Of a stretch of DNA of 64,000 bases, positions 50,633 through 61,486 are shown piece by piece. The position numbers were made by a program, and so were the translations under genes. The stretch lies in contig JAQMWT010000667.1 in assembly GCA_029834535.1 (NCBI GenBank), forward strand, positions 1 through 64,000, read 5' to 3'. Origin of the DNA: Chrysophaeum taylorii (lineage: Eukaryota > Sar > Pelagophyceae > Pelagomonadales > Pelagomonadaceae). Numbering within the stretch: position 1 is the first letter of the stretch; each line of letters opens with the position of its first letter. The notes below the pieces were generated by a model. The model was not told the origin of the DNA. It was given only the letters and a program-made list of their open reading frames with translations, and ran no database searches.

Positions 50633-52138
50633 ATGGCGAGGCCATTGACGCGCGCGGAGTCGTCGGGAAGGTCGCTGCGCGGGCTGGTGCTCGTCGCAGC
50701 GAGCCTCGCAATTATCGGGATGATGGTGTTGAGGCAGGTGCTGCGGCCGGCGTTCGCCCCCACCGAAGCCAGCCTCAATTCCTCTGGCCTCCTCACCAGG
50801 CGTCATCGGCGGAAGCCTGGAGTAAGGAACCCGTTCGCGGTGGCCAAGACGTACTACGTGCAACCGACCTTTGCGGACGGCGTGGCCTCCTCGATCGCCA
50901 CAGCGGCGGGCACGGCCAAGGCGGTACTCGAGGTGGTCAAGACCCTCCCGACGGCTTATTGGATCGACACGATCACCAAGGTCCGCGGCGCCAACACGAC
51001 GACGACCATGGAGGGCATCATGGAGGACGCTCCCGACGACGCTCTGGTGGTCTTCGTTGTCTACAACCTCCCCAACCGCGACTGCGGTGCTCGAGCCTCG
51101 TCCGGCGAGTTCTGCTGCGAGAGGACGGCTTCTGGCGCCTGCGATCTCTCGACCAGAGAAAACGCCGACGCCCAATGCTCGAAAGGGCTTGCCTCGTACA
51201 CCGCGTTCATCGACGATGTTCGGGCTGTGCTTTCCAAAAAGCCGACGAAACGCGTCGTCGTCATCCTCGAGCCGGACTCGATGCCGAATATCGCGACTAA
51301 CCCTATTCCCGAGTGCGCGGGCAGCACGCGCGCGGCGTACATCCAAGGTCTGAGGTACGCCATGCAGCAGCTTGCCCCCGTCGCGACCATTTATCTCGAC
51401 GCTGCAAACTCAGCCTGGCTCGGCTGGCCGGAAAACATGCGCAAGTTCGCCGCAGTTTTAAACGAGATCACGCCCACGCCGGCGGCGTACCTCCGCGGCT
51501 TCACGATCAACGTGGCCAACTACGACATGCTCGGCGTCCAGTGCCCGTGGCTGTCCGTCAAGGGCATGAGGAACGACTTCTGCCTCCTCACGCACAACGC
51601 CGACCATCCGTGTTGCCTCGACCCGTGCGGCATGGCCTCCAAGGACAACCCGTCGAACAACGAGCTCAACTACGCCGCCGCGTTTGCCCGCAGTCTCACC
51701 GACACCTTTCCGACCTTCAAACCCCGATTTGTCATTGATACCTCGCGCAACGGCAGGACCGACGCGCGCCAGGACTGCAGCAACTGGTGCAACATCAAGC
51801 AGGCCGGCCTTGGCGTCAAGCCTACCTCCAAGACCGCCAACGAGTCCCTCGTCGACGCCTACTTCTACATCAAGACCCCTGGCGAGTCCGACGGGTGCTC
51901 CCGCATCCTTCCCGACGGTGAACTCTGTCCCCGCTTTGACGCGATGTGCGACTCGATCGACTCTATTGCCGACCTCCCCGCGCCAGAGGCCGGCGTCTGG
52001 TTTGACTACCAGATCAAATCCCTCGCCATCAACGCCATCTGGGCACCCCACAACAACAACCCGCCCTGGATCCAGGCTGGCCTTCGCCCGCCCAAAGCCT
52101 CCAAGCACGACAACCAGGCCGCCGACCCCCCAAAGTAA
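50633..52138 (+). CDS. Glycoside hydrolase family 6 (cellobiohydrolase/endoglucanase type), membrane-anchored or secreted
   Basis: 501 residues from the ATG at 50633; the frame runs upstream only to a TTG. Residues about 16-38 (GLVLVAASLAIIGMMVLRQV) form a signal anchor. GH6 motifs in order: NLPNRDCGA with Asp150 (equivalent to the pKa-modulating Asp175 of Trichoderma Cel6A), ILEPDSMPNI with the acid Asp215 (Cel6A Asp221), DAANSAWLGWPEN, INVANY, DTSRNGR, and DWCN-like SNWCNIKQAGLG, then SDGCSR with Asp420 where Cel6A has Asp401. The three carboxylates are kept, so an active beta-1,4-glucan hydrolase is likely. No cellulose-binding domain is present. Extra cysteines (CCLDPCG) suggest additional disulfides. 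GH6 is known in fungi, oomycetes, bacteria and animals such as tunicates. In an alga a cell-wall role or use of external glucan is possible. Confidence 0.9.
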   Translation: MARPLTRAESSGRSLRGLVLVAASLAIIGMMVLRQVLRPAFAPTEASLNSSGLLTRRHRRKPGVRNPFAVAKTYYVQPTFADGVASSIATAAGTAKAVLEVVKTLPTAYWIDTITKVRGANTTTTMEGIMEDAPDDALVVFVVYNLPNRDCGARASSGEFCCERTASGACDLSTRENADAQCSKGLASYTAFIDDVRAVLSKKPTKRVVVILEPDSMPNIATNPIPECAGSTRAAYIQGLRYAMQQLAPVATIYLDAANSAWLGWPENMRKFAAVLNEITPTPAAYLRGFTINVANYDMLGVQCPWLSVKGMRNDFCLLTHNADHPCCLDPCGMASKDNPSNNELNYAAAFARSLTDTFPTFKPRFVIDTSRNGRTDARQDCSNWCNIKQAGLGVKPTSKTANESLVDAYFYIKTPGESDGCSRILPDGELCPRFDAMCDSIDSIADLPAPEAGVWFDYQIKSLAINAIWAPHNNNPPWIQAGLRPPKASKHDNQAADPPK

Positions 52139-54692
52139 CGGTCAGAGTAGTGCCGTGCCGTGCCGTGCCGTGCTGAGCTGTGCTGTGCTTCCCCCGCGTT
52201 GTCCAAACTTACTAGTTTTATTCTTTTTCAAGGGAGATCTACTGTAGCAATATTATGGCGAAGCAGACAGGGCGCAAGAGAAGGACCAACACTGGACAAG
52301 GAGGACCCTCGAGCACGGCAGGGAAAAGAGTCCGTCCGGAGAATGAACCTCAAACACGCTGAGGAGTACTGTCGAACGCGCGGGGTTGTAAATCCATGGC
52401 AAGATGATGAGAAGAGTGTAGCTATCGACGCAGGTCATACGCAGGTCCACCAGCAGGACCGGAAGAAGTAGTGGTATTCGTAATAGTATAGTTGTGCAAA
52501 ACCATCAGGAGGAAGGCGAGTTCTGCCCATGATCAAGTCGGAGGTTCAAGTCTGAGCGCGTTCCAAATGAGGAGAAGCGACGGTAATGAAAATGTGAGCT
52601 GTCGCAAGGCACATGCGCATGATACTGAGATAGCCTTGAGAATATTTCTTTGTATTCTGCCGTCGAAATTTGTCGCGTGAAAATTACTCGCCATCGTGCC
52701 AATGCACACCTGATTTGTCTTTGAAATCTTCTCGAAACCACGATCGTCGCGTACTTTTGTTCGTGTCCGACTAAATCCGTCTTCCCCTCTGCGCGCATAT
52801 CGTTTATATTCTTCTTGGTGCTTCCTTGTTTCCTTTCTCTCATCCATTCTGGCTCTTTGAGCCTGGGAGTTGCAAACCATAATAATAATAATAATTCCGG
52901 TGGAGAAGAGCCTTGTGTTACCAGTATCATCCAGGACAACCTCAATGTGCACGCTACCCGTGGTCATAGATATGCGCAGAGGCTCCGGTGTCGGAGGATT
53001 GTCAAGATTTGGTTGTTGTTGTTGTTGTTGTTGCTGTTGTTGTTGTTGAGAAGGCTCTTCTTCATCTTTAGAGGAGGTATAGCAGTGCTGAACACAGTGC
53101 AGACTGCAAACTTCAGAACTTCTAGCAGCTACAAAATTGTAGAATAAAATTGAAACTCAAACTTCAAACTTATTACAAGTAGTACTCGCAGCGCAAATCC
53201 AGTCTCTACTGGTGTGTCAGTTTCGGTTGTTGTCGGTGTGCTTACAATGTTTCAAACATAAACTTCTGAGGCGACATTATTGAAGTTCGCCAACCAAGAA
53301 AGATTGAAGTACAGAAGACGAAGTTGGTACGGAAGATGGCTCGATCGGCGTAGGATCACAACTTGTGATCTTCTTAGCAAGAAAGGGAATTGCGAGTAGA
53401 CTCGGTTGAAGACGGAGGAGAAGGGGATGCTGGTGTTGGAAATGCGAATGTAGGGGTAAAGAGCGACAAGGAAGGAGAGGTTTATCATGGCTTGAATGTC
53501 ACGACGGGCATGTCAGAATCGACATGGAAATCGAAGGATGCGACTATTTTTCGTCCTTGGTGAACGAGCAAAATAGAGCTGGTGCTGTCAGCGACAGTGC
53601 GATCCTTGAAATGTGATTCTGCCGAGTACCTCGCCCTGCAAAGGTAAGAAACGGGCAAACTGCATAAACTGAGCTTGCGTGTGGTCAAACAGAAGGAAGT
53701 GGCGGAGTCACCAAAAAATTACCAATTTTTGGTAGTTTTGCGTTGTTGGCAAATACGAACAGCCGAGGGATGATGCATGGGATTCCAGGCGAGTGAGAAA
53801 ACCATGGGAACCTTGGTTGTCGAACTGTATCTTCTGGAGAAGAGAGAACCTGCGACTTGGAGTAAGTTTACAATATCAGATTCGCGAATGCATCAGACGA
53901 AATAATCCTAACGCGCGTACCGAAATCCAAGTTGCTAACATTGGCAATATGAATGATGGTAGCAAGAAGCTCTTATTGGCGTCGCCTAAAAAATAAACCG
54001 CTGGTAACCGCAAGAAACGCATATGAAGTGCGATATTCAACGAAATCGGCGAACGCAGTGTTGAAAGCGTGGGTAAAACATATCGCATTGCAAGTGGTGT
54101 CTGGGGGATGAAGGTACTTCAAGAGTGCTCCATGGGGGGTTGTGGCGCCGGATGGCGTCATTAGACTCGCATCGTTTGCACTGGTCCCATTATAGCTTTT
54201 ATCGTTCGTTCGTTCGTTCGTTCGTTCGTTCGTTCGTTCGTCTTAAAGGTGTAGTTTTGTGAACTAAATTGTGTGATTGCGTCCGTCAGGCTGTTGGTGT
54301 CTCGTGTCACACCATCTTATAACGCGTAATAAGACTGCATCGGCATGCGCTTTAATAACGGGCTTGTGAATCCGGGGTGGTAGATGCGTGAGGGGCATGT
54401 TTGCGCCTGTCCACGCGACAGGTTTCCTGTACGTACGGGGCGACACATAGTGTTGAGCAGGTGATGGAAGGAGCGTTAGTCAAATGATTGCGTTATAATT
54501 GCTTCGTGATAATGAGTCGTCGGCTTGCGATTGTGGGTCGAAAAATCAAGAGGGAGCGCGCTGCTTATCTTATTATTACAATCGAAACTCGAAAATAACG
54601 GAAAAAAGGGTAATACAAAGGATAAGGAAAAATGGGTGAGGTCACCGAAGAGGTTTAGGGTAAGAAAGAGAATCAGGTAACGCCGTCGATCC
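52139..54692. other. Gene-poor spacer with simple repeats
   Basis: Contains a GTGCC(GTGCC)n run at 52150-52170, an ATA run at 52882-52894, (TTG)n at 53012-53048 and (CGTT)n at 54203-54240. The composition is AT-richer than in the genes. Short open frames show no motif. The 5' flank of the helical-protein gene lies at the right end. Confidence 0.5.
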
Positions 54693-55625
54693 ATGCCGAC
54701 GCTTCTGAGACATGTCGGGGGAAGCAGTCGGTCGGCCAAGTACGAACGCAAGGAGGAGGATGTGGACGAGCTCGAGAAACTCGCGACGAAACTGACTGAG
54801 GATCTGCACAAGCGGCTGCACCTGTTCACGGCGTGTCCCGTTCTCAGCAAGGAATGGGTGTTGATGTCGGAGCTGTGCGGACGCATCGCGCACATCACCG
54901 AGGTCGAAGCGAAGCTCGACAAAAAGGAGGGTACCATGTGGGAAGGCGAGGAGCTCGCTTTGCGGTATTTGATGGAAGACGGGAAGCTGAACGTGTGCCT
55001 GCGTAACCTCGTGGAGTATCGCTCGTTTTCGAGGACAAGAATCGCCGAGGCGGACCCCGTCGAGATTAAGGCTCTCGAAAATTTCGAGAAGGGCATGGGC
55101 ATTCTCTTGCGTAACGCCTGGCAGCACGTCGAGGCAATTCAGACGACGGACCTCCCGTTGTTGGTGGGCTATTGCGCGCAGGTGTTGGGAGACGCGGTGG
55201 ACGACGACGCGTGGGCGCGTCCGCGGGTCGTGGACGCCTGCGACAGCGGCGACCTCCCGTTTCGCCAAGAAACTATGGTCCTCCACTACGTTCGGGGGCT
55301 CTGCGCGTGCGTCGATGAGATTTCCCAGCTCGGGTTCATGGCCCTCTGCAAGAAACACACACTCGTCGAGAAGGTTGTCAGATTCCTCGACCTTCACGCC
55401 CCGCGTCTCCGCATGATGGACCTCTTCGTTGCCGCCCAAGCCCTCTCCGACATCGTCGACACCGACGACTTTCAAACCTACGAAGACGCCCACGCAACGC
55501 CCGCGGTCACGCAGGCTCTCGCGAACTTTCGCCCCCTCTTCCTCGACGAGTTCACGCAGGACTACCAGACGAGAAAAACCATCCAGCCCCTGCTCCGCTA
55601 CATCCAGGACATTACATACAAGTAG
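54693..55625 (+). CDS. Uncharacterised alpha-helical (possibly armadillo-like) protein
   Basis: 310 residues, ATG start. No signal peptide or membrane segment. It is strongly helical, with repeated patterns of Leu, Ala and charged residues (LATKLTEDLHKRLHLFTACP, YLMEDGKLNVCLRNLVEYRS, QALSDIVDTDDFQTYEDA). It looks like a stack of antiparallel helices such as an armadillo or related repeat fold, but I cannot count canonical repeats or name a family. Coding quality is high, with balanced composition and no low complexity. It is followed after 44 bp by the cyclophilin gene on the same strand, the tightest same-strand spacing in this part of the window. Confidence 0.75.
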   Translation: MPTLLRHVGGSSRSAKYERKEEDVDELEKLATKLTEDLHKRLHLFTACPVLSKEWVLMSELCGRIAHITEVEAKLDKKEGTMWEGEELALRYLMEDGKLNVCLRNLVEYRSFSRTRIAEADPVEIKALENFEKGMGILLRNAWQHVEAIQTTDLPLLVGYCAQVLGDAVDDDAWARPRVVDACDSGDLPFRQETMVLHYVRGLCACVDEISQLGFMALCKKHTLVEKVVRFLDLHAPRLRMMDLFVAAQALSDIVDTDDFQTYEDAHATPAVTQALANFRPLFLDEFTQDYQTRKTIQPLLRYIQDITYK

Positions 55626-55669
55626 GCTATTATTAACCCTCATTATCGTAAAACTAAACCCTCATCACG

Positions 55670-56242
55670 ATGGCCTCCGGCGATATCCCGCCGTACATCG
55701 TTTTCGAAACGACTATGGGGCCGATCGTGTTCGAGCTGTACACCAAACACGCCCCAATGACGTGCCGGAACTTCGCCTCGCTGAGCCGGTCGGGCTACTA
55801 CGACAAGACGACCTTTCATCGCGTCATTCGCGGATTCATGGCACAGGGCGGAGACCCGACCGGCACGGGCCGCGGCGGCCGATCGATCTACGGCGGCACC
55901 TTTGCCGACGAGATCACGCGCGAGCTCAAGCACGTCGGTGCCGGCGTGCTGTCGATGGCCAACTCGGGGCCGAACACCAACGGATCTCAGTTCTTCGTCC
56001 TCCTCGCGCCAGCGCCGTGGCTCGACGGTAAGCATACGATATTTGGCCGCGTCGCGTCCGGCATGGGCACCGTCAAGAAGCTCGACCACCTGGCCTGCGA
56101 CGCCAACGACAAGCCCCTCGACCCTCCCACGGTGATCCGTGCGTACGCCTCCGACTCCCCTGCCAAACCCGGGCCGCATCATCAGCCCATGCTTCCGGCG
56201 GCGGCGGTGGGGCTCCCCATCGCACCACCACCACCTTCATAG
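55670..56242 (+). CDS. PPIL1: PPIL1-type cyclophilin (peptidyl-prolyl isomerase)
   Basis: 190 residues, ATG start. The cyclophilin core runs from about 10 to 162. It has YIVFETTMGPIVFELY, FHRVIRGFMAQGGDPTGTGR (His50, Arg51 and Gln59 in the active site), SMANSGPNTNGSQFFV (95-110), and WLDGKHTIFGRV with Trp117 and His122. The combination MGxIVxELYxKHAPxTCxNF with the short loop is that of PPIL1/CypE-like proteins, small single-domain cyclophilins that sit in the spliceosome with SKIP. Human PPIL1 has 166 residues; here a Pro/Ala-rich tail of about 28 residues is added. All catalytic residues seen are conserved, so it should be active. Confidence 0.92.
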   Translation: MASGDIPPYIVFETTMGPIVFELYTKHAPMTCRNFASLSRSGYYDKTTFHRVIRGFMAQGGDPTGTGRGGRSIYGGTFADEITRELKHVGAGVLSMANSGPNTNGSQFFVLLAPAPWLDGKHTIFGRVASGMGTVKKLDHLACDANDKPLDPPTVIRAYASDSPAKPGPHHQPMLPAAAVGLPIAPPPPS

Positions 56243-56726
56243 CAGGATTTTTTTTATTGAGGATTCGTCGTCGTCTTTGGCTCGTCCTCTTACGACCAAC
56301 GGCCAACGGGAAGAATTATTCCCCACCCCCAACGGAAACGGCGAAAGTCTCTTCCTTCTACTCAGCTGATGTCATCATGCTTCCAAAGGACCGTTGTTTT
56401 TCAGCCCAAACCAGTACTCATAAGTCCAGTATGTTTGAGACGGCCGCCCCTCTAGGCCACTCGTTTCGTGTATACTGTTTTTTCCTGCGTTGCAAAAAGG
56501 GACGGCGACCTATTTGGGTCTAGATGTATGTCCTTTACGTGACAAGCTTGCAGTCGCAACAACACAGGGACATTGGCTGTCACGACACCAACGCAAACAA
56601 CCGACCGAAGAAGAAACAGTCTGGTGGCGAAGGTTCGTGAGTCCAAGCCAAGCACGCAGCTCGCAAGCCTCTCCCACAGGTGCCCTCTTGTGCGCGTCCC
56701 AACGACAACGAGAACGAGTGACAAAA
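56243..56726. other. Spacer between cyclophilin and PhoX-like genes
   Basis: The reading frame of the downstream gene stays open back to a TTG at 56490, but it lacks an ATG and shows no signal-like sequence there. I take it as the 5' untranslated region. No other feature seen. Confidence 0.5.
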
Positions 56727-58973
56727 ATGGCCGTCGTCACGAGTGTTGCAACAGCTGCATTTGCTGTTGTTGCTGGCGGAGCTGCTGCGGCGCGCGTCGA
56801 GAGAAGCATGGCGATCGGCATGAACCAATGGCGAGTGTCCAAGCCGCTCTTCACCGTTGGCGAGGAGTTCGGCGCCTACGTGCCGCCCGGCAGCGTTGCC
56901 GGTCTTGCTGCCTACCGCAAGGACGAGGGCACGGCGCGCGTGCTCGCGACGCACGAGCTTGACAACAACCAAGGGTATGCATACGAGCTGTCGGGACACG
57001 ACGAGTACGGCGAACCTTACGTCATGCAGCTGACGGGCGCGCGCGTGAGCTACTTTGACGTCGACATGGCCAGCCGCGAGGTCGTCGACTCGGGCCTCGC
57101 CTACGACACCGTCTACGACGCCAACGCCGTGGTCGCGACGGACCTCATGTTCCTGCCGGCGCCCTTCTCGAGCTTGTTTGGCGGCGCCTCGGTCCAACAG
57201 CAGGGCTTCTCGCGGTTCGGGACGCCGACGCTGCGCGGCGGCAATCGGGGCGACGACACCGACGACATGATATTTTTTGTGCCCGAGGAAGACGGCGTCG
57301 GCTTCAACTCTGTTGGCGGCGCCATGTGGGCCCTGGATGTCGAAGGGAATGATCTCTGGCAAGTACCGGCTATGGGCCGCGGCGGCTGGGCGGCGATGGT
57401 CGAGGTTGCATCGGGATCGAGCGACAAGGTTGCTTTCGTCCTCGCCGACGGCAGCGTGTCGTTCGACGTCGACCGCGACGGCGTCTTGGAGACCGCACCG
57501 CTGTACTTGTACGTCGGGATGAAGGATGCCCCAGACTTTTTGGGACGAAATGGGCTTCGCAACGGCCAGCTCTACGTGCTTGTCGCCGAGTCGAACGCCA
57601 CTCGGCCGTCGGACGTCGAGTGGACGGATTGGAGCAGTCGAGCGATCGCGTGCTCGTGGGTGCCGATCGACAACAAGCCTACCATCGAAGAGCAAATGGC
57701 GTCCGAGGACGGCTCGACGGGCTTTGACATGTACGGCTTTCCAACCCAGTCGACCTTGTGGAAGCGTGCGGCAGCCCTCGGCGCGTTTGGTTTCGCGCGG
57801 GCCGAGGACCTCGCCGCGAACCCCGCCGACCCGTCCGAAGTCGCGCTCGCGACAACCAGCGTCGACAGCTACGCCGGTGGAGTCGAGGACTGGGGCAACA
57901 TTCGCTCGATCAAAATTAATGTCGCAGCGCTCACGGCCACTGTTACGAACGTTTGCGACGGCTCGTCCGCGCGCCTACGGTCGGCAACAAGCCTCGAGTG
58001 GGCGAGCGACGGCTCGCTGTACGTCGTCCAGGAGTACGGGCAGGCAACAGACGTCACGACGGACCTCTCGAGCAGCGAGTTGGAATTCCCTGACGACGAC
58101 GAACCTAGCAACGCGACAAAAACAAACGCCTCTGCGAGAATCTTGCGCGTCGACAGCCCAATCACGGGCGAGGCGGCGACGATCGCTCGCGTCGACCCGA
58201 CAGTCGTTGTCGATGCAAGCCTGTCGATTCCTACCAACGCCGTCGACACCGCCGCCGGCCAGGCCGGCGCGTGGAAGTTGAGCGCTCTTGCTGACGTCGC
58301 GTCCCTTTTCGGAAAGGAACACCTGCTGATCATGAGCGTGCAGGCTCTCGGCATCTCGGAGAACAACGAGACGTTGTCATCCAGGATTCGTGAAGACGAC
58401 CTCGTCCAAGGCGGCCAAATCCTGTTCCTCTCGCGCGCGCAGGCCTTGAAGAACACGCCAATGGAGGAGGTGATGCCCGACGCGTTTGACATCACGCCCG
58501 ACACTGCTGCTGCTACCATGACCGCCGGGTGGTTTTCGTTGCTCCGAGGCCCGACGTTTGACTTGCACGCCGACATCGTCCAGGACGAGAAGAGTGCGGT
58601 GAGGTGGTTCCAGGGTCTTGCCGTCAAGAGTGTCACGACGGGGAAAACCATTTTTAACGTGACTCTCCCTGGGGAGGAAGCCGCTCCCCAGTTTATGCGC
58701 GCGCTGCTCGACGGGGTCGAGCTCCGACCGTCGGCGGCGACGCGCGCGTCCAAGGACCACCCGCTCTCGGTGACCACCTCCGACTACCACAAGAGCATGG
58801 TCGTTGAGACGCGAGACTTTTCGTTGGCCGTGAACCACGACGCCGACGACGACTGGAACAGCCGCGTCGGATTTGCGCTAGTGAGCGTGTCGGACCCCGG
58901 GAACCTCGCGGGGCCTCTCGCCGACGTGCTTTGGCCGGAGACCTACTACGAACCGGCATACCTCGTCGCCTAA
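56727..58973 (+). CDS. PhoX-like (DUF839) secreted phosphatase
   Basis: 748 residues from the ATG at 56727, which begins a good signal peptide (AVVTSVATAAFAVVAGGAAA). The remainder is a beta-rich domain with repeated Asp/Gly loops, as in beta-propellers. Matches to the DUF839/PhoX type are VLATHELDNNQG near 72-83, a central LEWASDGSLYVVQEYG near 424-439 (the W-x-x-DG-x-L-Y-V-x-E-x-x pattern), and Ser/Thr/Asp-rich loops. PhoX is a calcium- and iron-dependent alkaline phosphatase that frees phosphate from organic esters. In phytoplankton related proteins rise under phosphate shortage. The C-terminal 150 residues are less familiar. Metal-ligand residues could not be assigned one by one, so activity is inferred. 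Confidence 0.6.
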   Translation: MAVVTSVATAAFAVVAGGAAAARVERSMAIGMNQWRVSKPLFTVGEEFGAYVPPGSVAGLAAYRKDEGTARVLATHELDNNQGYAYELSGHDEYGEPYVMQLTGARVSYFDVDMASREVVDSGLAYDTVYDANAVVATDLMFLPAPFSSLFGGASVQQQGFSRFGTPTLRGGNRGDDTDDMIFFVPEEDGVGFNSVGGAMWALDVEGNDLWQVPAMGRGGWAAMVEVASGSSDKVAFVLADGSVSFDVDRDGVLETAPLYLYVGMKDAPDFLGRNGLRNGQLYVLVAESNATRPSDVEWTDWSSRAIACSWVPIDNKPTIEEQMASEDGSTGFDMYGFPTQSTLWKRAAALGAFGFARAEDLAANPADPSEVALATTSVDSYAGGVEDWGNIRSIKINVAALTATVTNVCDGSSARLRSATSLEWASDGSLYVVQEYGQATDVTTDLSSSELEFPDDDEPSNATKTNASARILRVDSPITGEAATIARVDPTVVVDASLSIPTNAVDTAAGQAGAWKLSALADVASLFGKEHLLIMSVQALGISENNETLSSRIREDDLVQGGQILFLSRAQALKNTPMEEVMPDAFDITPDTAAATMTAGWFSLLRGPTFDLHADIVQDEKSAVRWFQGLAVKSVTTGKTIFNVTLPGEEAAPQFMRALLDGVELRPSAATRASKDHPLSVTTSDYHKSMVVETRDFSLAVNHDADDDWNSRVGFALVSVSDPGNLAGPLADVLWPETYYEPAYLVA

Positions 58974-59511
<538 letters not shown>

Positions 59512-61419
59512 CTAGAGGCCGTGGCGCATGAGGGTATCGTAGATGCGAGTCATCATGGGGGCGTAGCCGCATATGTCTGGGAGGGGCATGGTGGGATGCC
59601 CGCGGTCGCGGAGCCAGGCGTTAATTTGCACAAAGCCGCGCTGTACTTGGTCTCTGAGGACGAGCTCGGCGGCGTGGTCGACGTCGTACCTGTTCCAGGC
59701 ACCGGTTTTTTGCGATTGGACGTTGTGGGTGACGACGACGTCCTTGCGCGCGAAGGTTGCGCGCGCGCCGTACACCGCGCTGATCCAATCGTCGGACCAC
59801 CAGTTCCGGAACGCGGGCGGAAACATGGCGTCGAAGACGTCGAGGTGAGTCCGGTGCACGAAGGCGTGCGTGAGAATGCGCTCATTGTTCGTGTCGAGGG
59901 GTCCCGCGACCCCGAGATTTGGGGCGAGCGGAGAGGCGCGAAGGCTCTCGACCAAGATCTCGAGCCAGTCCTTGGAGACGAGGATGGTATCGTCGTTGAG
60001 TTGATAGACGTAATCGGCGCCGTCGGAAACGGCGCGGCGCGCGAGACCCGAGACGGCTTGGGAGGGCGCGCCGAGGGTGTCGTCGAAGTGGAAGAGGCGG
60101 AGCGAGAGGTCTGGGGCGCCACCCTTGTTGCGGCCGACGTCAACGACTCTTCTTATCGTCCAGTTTCCGTAGCCGAGCCACTTCAACGCCTTTTTGGCCT
60201 GGATCTTGAAAGCTCCCCTGAGCTCGGACCAGGCGTCGCCCGTGTCGTAGAGGGCGTCGCCGCGATCAAACCCGAGGTAAAAGACGAATTCGTGGCGATT
60301 CTTGTGCCAGTCGATCGACTCGACGAAGGACGCGAAGAGGTTGAACCAGAGCGGCGACTGGTCGACGCCCTCCATTTCCGTACCTCTCGAGGTCATCGGC
60401 ACGCACAACGCGATCTTCAGCTTTTTTTTCTCGAGACTGCTGCTCTTCTTCTTCTTTCCCCCGGCAGAGAGCACCGGGGGAGGTCGTCGCTCGAGGTCGT
60501 AGGCGTCGCGGGTCTGCTTGACGTGGCGCGACGCGCGCAGCAGTTTCGTCGCTCGGTCTCGGATCGCGACCGTCGCGCGGGTTAGGTTAAAATAGTAATC
60601 CGGCGAGGTTTCGTCGAGCAAGGATTCGCCCGCAAAACCCCTGACCGGCTCCGACACGCTCCCGCCGCTGCACTGGAGGTACCCCCGCATGAGCTCGCTG
60701 TAAATCATCACCCCCGGGTCCTCGTCGGCGCTCGCGCGATTATTCGCCGCGTCGTAGGCGCCGCGCTGCTGCTCGTTTTCCAACAAAGACTCGGCCTCCT
60801 CGGCGAGCTCCGAAAAGGTCGCCGCGCGCTTCCGGAGCTGAAACCGTTCGGCGAGCCCCGGAAGCGGCGACACCGTCTCGAGGAGCCACGGAGAATTCCA
60901 CGCCGCCTCGAGGGGCGGGGCGCGCGCCCTCAGAAACTTTCCGTTCGAAAAGCTCCGAAACCCTACCGAGCCGTCGTCCCCGTCCAACGGCACGATCTCC
61001 CAGAGCGCGTGGGGCCCGACGAGCTTCGCGTCGAGCGAGCTGAAGGCGCGACACCGGTCGGACATGTCCCGGAATTCGTCGGGACCCACCTGTACGAGTC
61101 TTCCGGATCGCGAAGCGCACTCCATCGTGAACAACGACGTCGGGTCCTCGATCACGCGAGCGAGCGCGCCACCCTCGGTGTCGACCCGCGCGCGCAAAGC
61201 CTCGCCCCAGTGCCGCTGCATGTGCAGCCGCGATTCCAGGTCCTCCAAACGCCATCCGAACGCCCACTCCTCCGGCCCCGCGCGCACGGCATCGATGTAC
61301 CGGTCGTCCCACATCGTTTGTTGCCGCGTCTCCCAGGCGCGACGAATCTCGCCATAGAATAACCACACCACCACGCCCAGCAGCACGTAGAGCACGCGAT
61401 TCAACGTTGCCTCCTCCAT
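59512..61419 (-). CDS. Type II membrane glycosyltransferase with a beta-trefoil-like stem
   Basis: 635 residues from the ATG at 61417-61419; upstream in-frame sequence is Ser/Pro-rich and belongs to the opposite gene's start region. A membrane anchor lies at about 6-24 (LNRVLYVLLGVVVWLFYGEI). Residues about 85-200 resemble a beta-trefoil or fascin-like unit (SLFTMECASRSGRLVQVGPD, FRSFSNGKFLRARAP). From 335 a GT-A fold is visible: KIALCVPMTSRG, YVYQLNDDTILVSKDWLEIL with NDD at 475-477 as the metal and nucleotide-sugar site, LGVAGPLDTNN, and FPPAFRNWWSDDWISAVYG, where WSDDW is the usual acceptor-side acidic motif. Such GT2-like proteins act in the Golgi on glycans. The donor sugar is not deducible. 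It is divergent from the flavoenzyme gene. Confidence 0.75.
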   Translation of the reverse strand: MEEATLNRVLYVLLGVVVWLFYGEIRRAWETRQQTMWDDRYIDAVRAGPEEWAFGWRLEDLESRLHMQRHWGEALRARVDTEGGALARVIEDPTSLFTMECASRSGRLVQVGPDEFRDMSDRCRAFSSLDAKLVGPHALWEIVPLDGDDGSVGFRSFSNGKFLRARAPPLEAAWNSPWLLETVSPLPGLAERFQLRKRAATFSELAEEAESLLENEQQRGAYDAANNRASADEDPGVMIYSELMRGYLQCSGGSVSEPVRGFAGESLLDETSPDYYFNLTRATVAIRDRATKLLRASRHVKQTRDAYDLERRPPPVLSAGGKKKKSSSLEKKKLKIALCVPMTSRGTEMEGVDQSPLWFNLFASFVESIDWHKNRHEFVFYLGFDRGDALYDTGDAWSELRGAFKIQAKKALKWLGYGNWTIRRVVDVGRNKGGAPDLSLRLFHFDDTLGAPSQAVSGLARRAVSDGADYVYQLNDDTILVSKDWLEILVESLRASPLAPNLGVAGPLDTNNERILTHAFVHRTHLDVFDAMFPPAFRNWWSDDWISAVYGARATFARKDVVVTHNVQSQKTGAWNRYDVDHAAELVLRDQVQRGFVQINAWLRDRGHPTMPLPDICGYAPMMTRIYDTLMRHGL

Positions 61420-61486
61420 GTCTTTCTTAATACGAAGAAGAAGAATAAGCGATACTACCCCGAAACCCTTTTTTCCAATTAAGTTG

